A stretch of 5,163 nt of DNA from an uncultured Clostridia bacterium (GTDB lineage: Bacteria > Bacillota > Clostridia > UBA1381). Numbering within the stretch: position 1 is the first letter of the stretch; each line of letters begins with the position of its first letter. Made by a program: the position numbers and the translations under genes. The notes beneath the pieces were generated by a model that searched no databases, was not told the origin of the DNA, and was given only the letters and a program-made list of their open reading frames with translations. This document shows, piece by piece, positions 1 through 5,149 of the stretch. The stretch is from the NCBI GenBank assembly GCA_905235885.1, contig CAJONM010000040.1, positions 1-5,163 on the forward strand. The letters run 5' to 3'.

Positions 1-808
1 ATTCTATCTCAAGTACATTTTGAATTTGCGTATCCGTAAGGTTGGATATGCCGTCTGCCGCCCAATCCGCCAATCTTTTGAGCACCGTGTACGCCTTTAA
101 CGCAAGCTTCGGCTCACAATTATCGTACACATCCAAAAGACCCTGATACACCTTATGTATATTATACCACGGTACCCAGTATTTGCCGCACCAGTCCGAC
201 TGCCCGGCAAAGCAATTAAGAAACGGCGTTTCATCGCAGCCGCCTATATATTCCTTGTTTACCGCTGCCGTCCATCCGTTCGGGATCTCGGTATTCTGCA
301 ATTGGTCAAGCTTATCTATGACATACTCTATCCTGTCATTCAGCTCTTTGGGAGTGATCGTCATATCATCTTTCTGCTTCGGCGCATCATCAGATGCGTC
401 ATTGCCGTTTAAAGATGCGGCACTGAGCGTAACAGTGCCTTTGTTTTTTATATGGTTATAGAATAATGCCGCGGCACAGAGCCAATGCCCCATCTGCTCA
501 CCGGCAAGCGTATATATTTCCTGCGCATCCGATTTCCACGCGCCCTTTGCCTCCCAACCGCCGTAACGCTTTACAACATCTCCATCTTGCTTATCACCGT
601 TTATTACCGCTTCATCCGCGGCGGTATATCTCAGCGTCAATCCATGAACCTCGTATGACGGAGCGATCAGCCGAGGGAGATCTATGCCCATGATATACCC
701 CAGTCCGACACGCTCGCTCATCTCCAAGCGGCTGCCCGTTTCAAGTATCACATTCGCCGTGTCGGCATAACCCATTCTCGCATTTTTTTTATCAGTATAG
801 ACGGACAT
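1..808 (-). CDS. DUF1680 / GH127-type glycosidase (beta-L-arabinofuranosidase superfamily), N-terminal 269 residues; C-terminus outside window
   Basis: The frame is open from ATG at 808 to the window edge, with SD AAGGAGT (818-824) nine bases upstream. The order of motifs fits the N-terminal (alpha/alpha)6 barrel of the DUF1680/GH127/GH146 superfamily. These are an opening LETGSRLEMSERV helix (residues ~22-34), DLPRLIAPSYEVHGL (~43-57), RYGGWE (81-86), the TLAGEQMGHWLCAAAL segment (100-115) equivalent to the family's G-H-x-L-S-A helix, YIGG (187-190), WVPWYNIHKVYQGLLDVY (211-228) and RLADWA (245-250). The final LTDTQIQNVLEIE leads into the usual glycine-rich active-site stretch, which is cut off. 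Characterised relatives release L-arabinofuranose from plant or glycoprotein glycans using a Glu and a Zn-bound Cys; those residues would lie beyond the edge, so activity cannot be judged. No signal peptide is seen, which suggests a cytoplasmic enzyme acting on imported oligosaccharides. A polar stretch at ~124-152 (rich in Asp, Lys, Ser) looks like an insertion relative to the usual tight helix pair. Family placement is confident; substrate is inferred. Confidence 0.88.
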   Translation of the reverse strand, partial: MSVYTDKKNARMGYADTANVILETGSRLEMSERVGLGYIMGIDLPRLIAPSYEVHGLTLRYTAADEAVINGDKQDGDVVKRYGGWEAKGAWKSDAQEIYTLAGEQMGHWLCAAALFYNHIKNKGTVTLSAASLNGNDASDDAPKQKDDMTITPKELNDRIEYVIDKLDQLQNTEIPNGWTAAVNKEYIGGCDETPFLNCFAGQSDWCGKYWVPWYNIHKVYQGLLDVYDNCEPKLALKAYTVLKRLADWAADGISNLTDTQIQNVLEIE

Positions 809-850
809 TAAAAAAACACTCCTTAAAGCTCGGTCAAAACCATAAAACAG

Positions 851-878
851 ATTTTATATATTTATTACGAATCGTAAA
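851..878 (-). promoter_or_regulatory. Weak candidate promoter for the GH127-type gene
   Basis: On the minus strand TTTACG (873-878) and TAAAAT (851-856) are separated by 16 bases and lie about 43 bases ahead of the start codon at 808. The -10 is good (5 of 6) but the -35 matches only 4 of 6 and sits inside the last codons of luxS. Since no terminator follows luxS, read-through from luxS is an equally good explanation for expression. Confidence 0.25.
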
Positions 879-1395
879 ACAGCGTTTCATCATTTATTAC
901 GAGACGCTCCGATTTAGGATAGTTGAAAATCTCGGGCCTGCCTGCATTGGTTTGGAGATAGTCAACAAATTCGGCTGCATACAGCTTTGCCATTGCAAGG
1001 TTATGCATGAGATAATGGCCGCAATTGACCGGTGTGGCACCGGGCACTTCCTTTGCATCATTTACCGATTTAAACGCGTTCAGAACAAGCTCATAGATTT
1101 CCTGAGGCGAACGGTTATTCTTGAGAATAAGATAAAACCCCGTCAGACATCCCATTGGTCCCCAATAGATGATCTCGTCCTTCCAATCAGGGGCATTTCT
1201 CAGAGTTGTGGCTATAATATGCTCAAGAGAATGCATCGCCGCCACATCTATTACCGGCTCCCTGTTCGGCTTTTTAAGCCGTATATCGTATGTAGTCACC
1301 GCATTGTTTCCTATCCTGTCCTCACGACTGATAAAAATACCGGGAACAATTGCCGTATGATCAACCGAAAAACTTTGTATCAAATTCATATCCAT
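865..1395 (-). CDS. luxS: S-ribosylhomocysteine lyase LuxS (AI-2 synthesis)
   Basis: This 176-residue protein cleaves S-ribosylhomocysteine to homocysteine and 4,5-dihydroxy-2,3-pentanedione, the precursor of autoinducer-2. It acts in the cytoplasm as part of the activated methyl cycle. All family landmarks are present: SFSVDHT near the N-terminus (8-14), TYDIRL (35-40) with the substrate-side Arg39, the metal motif HSLEH (55-59; His55 and His59 ligands, Glu58 general base), GPMGCLTGFY (79-88) with catalytic Cys83, and NCG (124-126) with third metal ligand Cys125. The residue after Cys83-x is Leu where many LuxS have Gln or Arg, a tolerable variation. The C-terminus after ~150 (AGRPEIFNYP...) is a tail of about 25 residues. 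The start is ATG 1395; AAGGTGGGAGT (1401-1411) lies just upstream. A second in-frame ATG two codons later cannot be excluded. It has its own promoter (1427-1455), and no mtnN/pfs gene or other methyl-cycle gene is adjacent. Identification is firm. Confidence 0.97.
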   Translation of the reverse strand: MDMNLIQSFSVDHTAIVPGIFISREDRIGNNAVTTYDIRLKKPNREPVIDVAAMHSLEHIIATTLRNAPDWKDEIIYWGPMGCLTGFYLILKNNRSPQEIYELVLNAFKSVNDAKEVPGATPVNCGHYLMHNLAMAKLYAAEFVDYLQTNAGRPEIFNYPKSERLVINDETLFYDS

Positions 1396-1426
1396 ACCAA
1401 ACTCCCACCTTGCTGTCTATGGGGGT

Positions 1427-1455
1427 ATTGTATCACACTTTTTCGGTAAAATCAA
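1427..1455 (-). promoter_or_regulatory. Sigma-A type promoter of luxS
   Basis: On the minus strand TTGATT (1450-1455) and TACAAT (1427-1432) are separated by exactly 17 bases. The predicted transcript start is near 1420, giving a leader of about 25 bases before the luxS ATG. That leader is too short for a SAM/SAH riboswitch, and none is seen. The promoter lies downstream of the cls terminator, so luxS is transcribed independently of cls. Confidence 0.8.
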
Positions 1456-1467
1456 TAGCTATCATTT

Positions 1468-1508
1468 CAAACAAAAGAAAAATGATGCTCCGACTTTGTC
1501 GGAGCATC
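1468..1508 (-). terminator. Rho-independent terminator of the cls transcript
   Basis: A perfect 11-bp stem is formed by GATGCTCCGAC (1484-1494) and GTCGGAGCATC (1498-1508) around a 3-base loop. In the minus-strand direction it is followed at once by ATTTTTCTTTTGTTT (a U-rich tail). It lies 29 bases after the cls stop codon. On the plus strand the following sequence is only mildly T-rich, so termination is mainly leftward. Confidence 0.88.
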
Positions 1509-1537
1509 CCTATCATCCCTTTTAATATTAATTATTT

Positions 1538-3139
1538 CTACAGAAGCGGCGCTATCACGTGAAGAATGTTGTTTATGAACCTGCTGATATAATGCTTTTT
1601 ATTATCAGAGGGCACGATATTAGTCGCTTTGCTCTTTGAGCTGTACAGGATGCCGGATCTGACATCCTCCATCGTTATCTCTACGCATTCTGCCTGCGTG
1701 TCAAGGATGTCTTTTTTCAACTCCTTTATAATGTCTGCCTTATAGAATATCGAATTGCATTCAAAATGCAAAAATAAGCTTCTGTAATCAAGGTTGACGG
1801 TTCCTATACCGGCTATCTTGTCATCGGCAATAAACGCCTTTGCGTGAACAAATCCGGGTGTGTATTCATATATCTTTACACCCGCCTTCATCAGATCTTC
1901 ATAATAGCTTCTTGAGAGTCTGAATACCATATTTTTATCCGGTATGCCCGGCATGATTATCCTGACATCCACTCCCCTTTTTGCAGCGCGTATGAATGCG
2001 TCAAAGAGAGAATCGCCCAGGATAAGATACGGTGTGTAAAACCATACATAGTCTGTCGCGGATGACAGCATATCCGTAAACAGCTCATTGCTCGTGTGCT
2101 CCTCGCGTATAGGCGAATCGTAATACGGAAGTATATATCCGTTAGATGCACCGTGCGAACTCTCGTTGCTGTTTGCGCCGTACGAAAAGTCATTGACATC
2201 TATCAGATCATTTGAAAACGCGTTCCAGAACTCCGCGAACATAAACGCATAGCTCATTACCGCTTTACCCGTTATCCTAAATCCTATATCCTTCCAACGC
2301 CCAAATCTTTCGACTTCATTTATATATTCATCCGCAAGGTTAACACCGCCGCTGTATGCTACTTTTCCGTCTATTACCATGATCTTTCTGTGGTCGCGGT
2401 TATTCAGCTGCGACCTTATCAGGAAGAACGGGTTGAACGGTATACATTTTATTCCCCTTTTGGAAAGTCCTGCAATATCCGCCACAGAATATGTTCCTAT
2501 GCTTCCGAGGTCATCGTACATGACTCGTACATCTACGCCCTCGCTCGCCTTTTCCGCCATAATATCCGTAAGCGTATCCCAGAACCTGCCCGACTGGATA
2601 ATGAAATATTCTACATAGATATACTTTTTCGCTTTTTTCAGATCCTCGCACATATCAACGAACATATCTTCTCCAAAGGGATAATACTTTGATGTGTCAT
2701 TTTTAAAAACAGGAAAACCCGTTGATTCTGATACATGCCTGACAGCCTGTCCTATACGCAGATCGTCCTTCATAATATCCGATAAACACTCATCGCTCTG
2801 TGCATCATCGGGTATGTCAAATAACGCATATGATGTATCAAGGCGCTTTTTCAGCTGTCTTCCGGTTTTTTTATTACCCACCATGAAATAAAGCAGCGCG
2901 CCAAGAACCGGCATAGTGACTATCACTATTACCCAAAGAAGTCTGTACGAGCTTTCATCTCTTTTGCCAACAATATTAACAACGAATATTACGGCAAGCA
3001 CAGAGAACAAAGTACTGATAATATCGCCCAAATGTCCTTGCAGTAAGCCGTTAAATGTACTTATCATAAGAAGATACCAGCATATCTGGATCGCGATAGC
3101 CGGTAAAACTACTATTACTCTTCCCAATATTTTCTTCAT
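1538..3139 (-). CDS. cls: Cardiolipin synthase, phospholipase D superfamily
   Basis: This 533-residue membrane enzyme is expected to condense two phosphatidylglycerol molecules into cardiolipin plus glycerol at the inner face of the membrane. From the N-terminus it has three hydrophobic segments (~6-28, 37-58 and 66-88), the last within a PLD-nuclease N-terminal (PLDc_N) motif containing PVLGALLYFMVG. Two PLD catalytic domains follow. HKD motif 1 is HRKIMVID (His250, Lys252, Asp257) followed by GGVNLADEY. HKD motif 2 is HAKAFIAD (His432, Lys434, Asp439) followed by GTVNLDYRS. The GG and GT after the HKD boxes, rather than GS, are typical of bacterial Cls. YVEYFI (~175-180) and FYTPYL (~367-372) are also characteristic. 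Length fits the usual ~480-530. The start was moved from an in-frame GTG at 3151 to ATG 3139 because the GTG lies inside the SD sequence AAGGTGG (3148-3154), which is eight bases from this ATG. The ATG overlaps the stop of an upstream 38-codon ORF (ATGA), suggesting translational coupling. A serine/asparagine-rich linker at ~321-334 separates the two halves. Confidence 0.94.
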   Translation of the reverse strand: MKKILGRVIVVLPAIAIQICWYLLMISTFNGLLQGHLGDIISTLFSVLAVIFVVNIVGKRDESSYRLLWVIVIVTMPVLGALLYFMVGNKKTGRQLKKRLDTSYALFDIPDDAQSDECLSDIMKDDLRIGQAVRHVSESTGFPVFKNDTSKYYPFGEDMFVDMCEDLKKAKKYIYVEYFIIQSGRFWDTLTDIMAEKASEGVDVRVMYDDLGSIGTYSVADIAGLSKRGIKCIPFNPFFLIRSQLNNRDHRKIMVIDGKVAYSGGVNLADEYINEVERFGRWKDIGFRITGKAVMSYAFMFAEFWNAFSNDLIDVNDFSYGANSNESSHGASNGYILPYYDSPIREEHTSNELFTDMLSSATDYVWFYTPYLILGDSLFDAFIRAAKRGVDVRIIMPGIPDKNMVFRLSRSYYEDLMKAGVKIYEYTPGFVHAKAFIADDKIAGIGTVNLDYRSLFLHFECNSIFYKADIIKELKKDILDTQAECVEITMEDVRSGILYSSKSKATNIVPSDNKKHYISRFINNILHVIAPLL

Positions 3140-3252
3140 GAAATATCCCACCTTAAATCAGAATAACATTTGACGCGATGCAGGTACACGATAAACAGCT
3201 TCAGTCCGCCCGTCCGCTTCAGCACGAGATACAATCGCCTGCCCGATTTCAT
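3136..3252 (-). CDS. 38-residue basic small ORF upstream of and overlapping cls
   Basis: I do not recognise this as a known family. ATG at 3252 has a perfect AGGAGG (3261-3266) eight bases upstream and lies about 36 bases after the predicted start of the cls transcript. It runs 38 codons to TGA at 3136-3138, which shares bases with the cls ATG (ATGA). The cls SD (AAGGTGG) is made of this ORF's own codons for Leu-Arg-Trp. The peptide begins MKSGRRLYLVLKRTGG, continues with a short hydrophobic stretch LKLFIVYL, and ends DLRWDIS. It is strongly basic with an amphipathic/hydrophobic core, so membrane association is plausible. It could be a real small membrane protein, a leader peptide whose translation opens the cls site, or the remnant N-terminus of a longer membrane protein (its first ~25 residues have the feel of the start of an ion-channel-type protein; this is inference). 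The evidence for translation is strong; that for function is absent. Confidence 0.6.
   Translation of the reverse strand: MKSGRRLYLVLKRTGGLKLFIVYLHRVKCYSDLRWDIS
3148..3154 (-). promoter_or_regulatory. SD site that fixes the cls start
   Basis: AAGGTGG on the minus strand lies eight bases upstream of ATG 3139. The longer frame's GTG (3149-3151) is part of this site and therefore cannot be the start. The same AAGGTGG string precedes luxS. Confidence 0.75.
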
Positions 3253-3294
3253 TAACACTTCCTCCTGCTTTTATGCTCGCCTCTTCAAATAGAT

Positions 3295-3323
3295 ATTATA
3301 TCATATTTTGACAAAAATTTCAA
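3295..3323 (-). promoter_or_regulatory. Strong sigma-A type promoter for the small ORF and cls
   Basis: On the minus strand TTGAAA (3318-3323) and a perfect TATAAT (3295-3300) are separated by 17 bases. The transcript would start near 3288. Upstream of the -35, positions 3331-3354 are a run of A tracts on this strand, located about -43 to -66, where an UP element would bind the alpha-subunit C-terminal domain. This sits back to back with the plus-strand promoter, so the two transcripts may interfere. Confidence 0.82.
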
Positions 3324-3342
3324 TATGAGGTTTTATTTTTTC

Positions 3343-3371
3343 TTGCTTTTTTTCCGATGATATGGTAGAAT
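3343..3371 (+). promoter_or_regulatory. Extended -10 promoter for the CmpB-family / YjdF-like operon
   Basis: TAGAAT (3366-3371) is preceded by TGG, forming the extended -10 TGGTAGAAT. TTGCTT (3343-3348) lies 17 bases upstream as a partial -35. Transcription would start near 3377-3379. A second possible promoter uses TTGACA (3308-3313) with TTTTAT (3331-3336) at 17 bases; its -10 is weaker. If the extended -10 is the used one, the ATG at 3370 overlaps the promoter and cannot be translated from it. Confidence 0.6.
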
Positions 3372-3386
3372 GAAATATATTTTGAT

Positions 3387-3394
3387 GAGAAGGG
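3387..3394 (+). promoter_or_regulatory. Probable SD site of the CmpB-family gene
   Basis: GAGAAGGG is the only purine-rich SD-like string near the start of this frame. It lies downstream of the ATGs at 3370 and 3385, so it supports a start at ATG 3397 (two bases after it, close), TTG 3400 (five bases) or TTG 3406 (eleven bases). The sequence alone does not decide among these three. Confidence 0.45.
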
Positions 3395-3396
3395 TT

Positions 3397-4155
3397 ATGT
3401 TGCAGTTGAATATACTATTAATTCTTGCATTCTTATTTTTCATAGGCTCTCTTTTCGGATGGGTATTGGAGCTTTTGTATAGACGCTTCATGTCAAAAAA
3501 CAACCCCGAACGAAAATGGATAAATCCCGGCTTTTGCGTTGGCCCGTATCTGCCGCTTTACGGCTCAGGGCTCTGTATGCTGTATCTGATCGCCGGAATA
3601 CGCAAGCACATTGACCTTGGCAACAACATTGCGGATACTGTTGTCCTTCTGCTGGCTATGGCTCCGGCTATGACGGTCATTGAATATATTGCCGGTATTG
3701 TTTCTTTTAAATATTATCATGTTCGACTATGGGATTACTCCAATGAATGGGGCAATATACAAGGTATTATATGTCCGAAGTTTTCATTGTGCTGGGGACT
3801 GCTGGGTGTTGCGTATTATTATGTGGTACACCCCAACATTCTTGATGCGCTTGACTGGCTCTCACACAATCTTGCCATGTCGTTCTTTATAGGTGTATTT
3901 TACGGTGTATTAATAATCGATCTCGTTTACTCTACCCACCTCATTGCAAAGCTCAAAACGCTCTCAGATGAATATGAGGTTGTCATACACTATGAAGAGC
4001 TTAAGGGTCGCGTCCGTAAATATCAGGCTGAACAGAAAAGCAAATACCATTTCTTCCAGCCGTTCCGCTCCGACAGCACTCTCCGTGAGCATATAAAAAT
4101 GATGAAGCAGTCTCAGCACGATAAAAGAACTAAAAGAAAAAACTTATATAAATAA
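3397..4155 (+). CDS. CmpB-family polytopic membrane protein (PF06541, 'putative ABC-transporter type IV')
   Basis: This is a ~252-residue integral membrane protein. It fits the family known as ABC_trans_CmpB, which despite its name has no established biochemical function. It shows the family's two landmarks. One is an N-terminal helix ending FFIGSLFGWVLELLY (14-28), followed after a loop by INPGFCVGPYLPLYGSG (42-58). The other is RLWDYSNEWGNIQG (110-123), leading to ICPKFSLCWGLLG (125-137). About five membrane segments are visible, near 4-28, 54-70, 80-103, 127-145 and 158-182. After them comes a basic cytoplasmic tail (~185-252) with a helical EYEVVIHYEELKGRVRKYQ-type stretch. The frame can be extended to ATG 3370. 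A start at 3397 or shortly after is preferred because the promoter's -10 overlaps 3370 and an SD lies at 3387-3394; the family also usually begins about 20 residues before the GW. It is divergent from cls and 13 bases upstream of a second membrane protein gene, probably one operon. Confidence 0.88.
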   Translation: MLQLNILLILAFLFFIGSLFGWVLELLYRRFMSKNNPERKWINPGFCVGPYLPLYGSGLCMLYLIAGIRKHIDLGNNIADTVVLLLAMAPAMTVIEYIAGIVSFKYYHVRLWDYSNEWGNIQGIICPKFSLCWGLLGVAYYYVVHPNILDALDWLSHNLAMSFFIGVFYGVLIIDLVYSTHLIAKLKTLSDEYEVVIHYEELKGRVRKYQAEQKSKYHFFQPFRSDSTLREHIKMMKQSQHDKRTKRKNLYK

Positions 4156-4168
4156 AAAGGAGATACTT

Positions 4169-4987
4169 ATGAAAACGAATCCAGTAAAAAATTATCTAAA
4201 CAGCCTTATCAGCAGAGTTAAAGAGAACAAAAAAGTATTCATCCTCTTTACAATTCTTCGTATTATGGTAGTTGCCGCTATGATAAGAAGTATCATTATC
4301 GGCAATTATGAGGGCGCGGCAACCTGTATTCTGGCACTGTTTTTGTTCCTTTTACCGAGTTTTTTTAAGGACGCAATGAAGATCAGGATAGCACCGCTGT
4401 TTGAATCTATTATCTATTGCTTCATTTTTGCCGCGGTAATATTGGGCGAGCTCGATCATTTCTATACATTGATCCCCATATGGGATACGATGCTGCATAC
4501 ATTGAACGGCTTCTTGTTCGCAGCAGTCGGATACTCAACCGTAGACCTGCTCAACAGAAATAACAGCAATGTCAGTCTGTCACCCTTATACCTGACTATA
4601 GTGGCATTTTGCTTCTCAATGACAATCGGCGTACTGTGGGAATTCTTTGAGTGCGGCATGGATATATTCTTCCATACTGATATGCAGAAGGATTTCATCG
4701 TGCAGAGCATTAATTCCTGCGCTCTTGATCCGTCAAAAAGCCAGACTGCTGTCAGAGTTACGGATATCGTGTCCACGAATATTTATACCGCATCGGGCGA
4801 TGTATATACCGTTGATGGCGGATTTTTGGATATTGGCATTTTAGACAGCATGAAGGATCTGTTCGTAAACTTCATCGGTGCTATAGTATTCTGCACATTC
4901 GGTTTTGCATATGAAAAATTTGGTGAAAACAGAAGGCTTGCCTCTACTATCGTAAAGGGACTTAAAGTCACTCCGGACAACGAATAA
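4169..4987 (+). CDS. YjdF / DUF2238-like polytopic membrane protein
   Basis: This is a 272-residue integral membrane protein with six likely membrane segments (~24-45, 48-65, 76-94, 107-127, 138-160, 229-247). It resembles the YjdF-like inner-membrane family (PF09997). Its landmarks are IWDTMLHTLNGF (104-115; Asp106, His110 and Gly114 in the family's W-D-x-x-x-H-x-x-x-G pattern), GVLWEFFECGMD (154-165; Glu158, Glu161 and Asp165) and LDSMKDLFVNFIGA (225-238; Asp226 and Asp230). These conserved acidic and histidine residues at membrane edges suggest a catalytic or metal/ligand-binding site, but no function is established. A soluble loop of about 60 residues (166-228), longer than the compact family members I recall, carries Tyr/Thr/Asp-rich segments and two Cys (163, 184). 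SD AAGGAG (4157-4162) is six bases from ATG 4169. The 13-base gap to the preceding CmpB-family gene makes cotranscription very likely. No terminator follows directly. Coding is certain; the family assignment is by motif. Confidence 0.82.
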   Translation: MKTNPVKNYLNSLISRVKENKKVFILFTILRIMVVAAMIRSIIIGNYEGAATCILALFLFLLPSFFKDAMKIRIAPLFESIIYCFIFAAVILGELDHFYTLIPIWDTMLHTLNGFLFAAVGYSTVDLLNRNNSNVSLSPLYLTIVAFCFSMTIGVLWEFFECGMDIFFHTDMQKDFIVQSINSCALDPSKSQTAVRVTDIVSTNIYTASGDVYTVDGGFLDIGILDSMKDLFVNFIGAIVFCTFGFAYEKFGENRRLASTIVKGLKVTPDNE

Positions 4988-5052
4988 ATATCCTCTGTAA
5001 GGAAGTCCATGGATGCGATCACAGCCGATAAGTAAAACAGTCAGGAGGATAT
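4988..5052 (+). promoter_or_regulatory. Possible SD-sequestering leader between the YjdF-like gene and a 22-codon ORF
   Basis: ATATCCTC (4988-4995), directly after the stop codon, is the exact reverse complement of GAGGATAT (5045-5052). The latter contains most of the AGGAGG site (5043-5048) of the next small ORF. CTGT (4995-4998) can also pair with ACAG (5037-5040) as an alternative or extension with a bulge. If formed, the 8-bp stem would hide the SD. An 8-bp complementarity across 65 bases can arise by chance, so the case is modest. No separate promoter was seen here. Confidence 0.3.
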
Positions 5053-5121
5053 ATGATGACAATACGAAATGCACAGAACAAAGCGCCTTCGGCGCACGCC
5101 TGCGGCGGGCAGAGAAGATAA
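5053..5121 (+). CDS. 22-codon small ORF with perfect SD, overlapping an inverted-repeat element
   Basis: Tandem ATG codons at 5053 and 5056 lie four to seven bases after AGGAGG (5043-5048), and the frame runs to TAA at 5119-5121. The peptide begins MMTIRNAQNK, then becomes Ala/Gly/Arg-rich with a CGGQRR end; this second half is encoded by the GC-rich inverted-repeat stretch rather than by normal-looking coding sequence. It is not recognisable as a known protein. The likely reading is that a genuine downstream gene start was interrupted or replaced by the repeat element, leaving a truncated frame. A true small peptide is the less favoured alternative. Confidence 0.3.
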   Translation: MMTIRNAQNKAPSAHACGGQRR

Positions 5122-5149
5122 AGCGCTTTGTTATGCCCATGTGCGTTTC
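5066..5149. repeat. GC-rich nested inverted-repeat element (candidate palindromic dispersed repeat or structured RNA)
   Basis: The outer arms GAAATGCAC (5066-5074) and GTGCGTTTC (5141-5149) pair over 9 bp with one U-G wobble. The inner arms AACAAAGCGC (5077-5086) and GCGCTTTGTT (5123-5132) pair over 10 bp without mismatch. Two small hairpins lie inside: GCGCC/GGCGC around TTC (5083-5095, which competes with the inner arm) and CGCC/GGCG around TGC (5097-5107). AAAGCGCTTT (5120-5129) is itself a perfect palindrome. Positions 5071-5110 are 29 of 40 G/C, far above the flanking genes. This layout resembles REP- or MITE-like elements or a branched RNA. Copy number cannot be seen from one window. 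Confidence 0.5.

Noticed and set aside
809..837. TTGACC (832-837, minus) as the -35 of the glycosidase gene
   Set aside because: The matching -10 would fall at 809-814, directly against the start codon and downstream of the SD, leaving no room for a leader.
865..877. TTACGAATCGTAA palindrome at the end of luxS, as a possible terminator
   Set aside because: The arms are only 6 bp with a 1-base centre, are AT-rich and overlap the stop codon; no T-run follows as needed for termination.
861..902. TTTATTACGA occurs twice (861-870 and 893-902)
   Set aside because: It is a 10-base AT-rich repeat partly inside luxS codons with no third copy or spacing logic; chance is the simplest explanation.
952..1449. 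165-codon plus-strand frame opposite luxS
   Set aside because: It is entirely antisense to luxS, whose catalytic motifs are all present; its length is explained by codon bias of the real gene.
3140..3151. Upstream GTG start giving a 537-residue cardiolipin synthase
   Set aside because: The GTG is inside the AAGGTGG SD that correctly serves ATG 3139, and it has no SD of its own.
4841..5140. 99-codon minus-strand frame across the end of the YjdF-like gene
   Set aside because: It overlaps a well-supported gene on the other strand, starts within the repeat element, lacks an SD and shows no recognisable domain.
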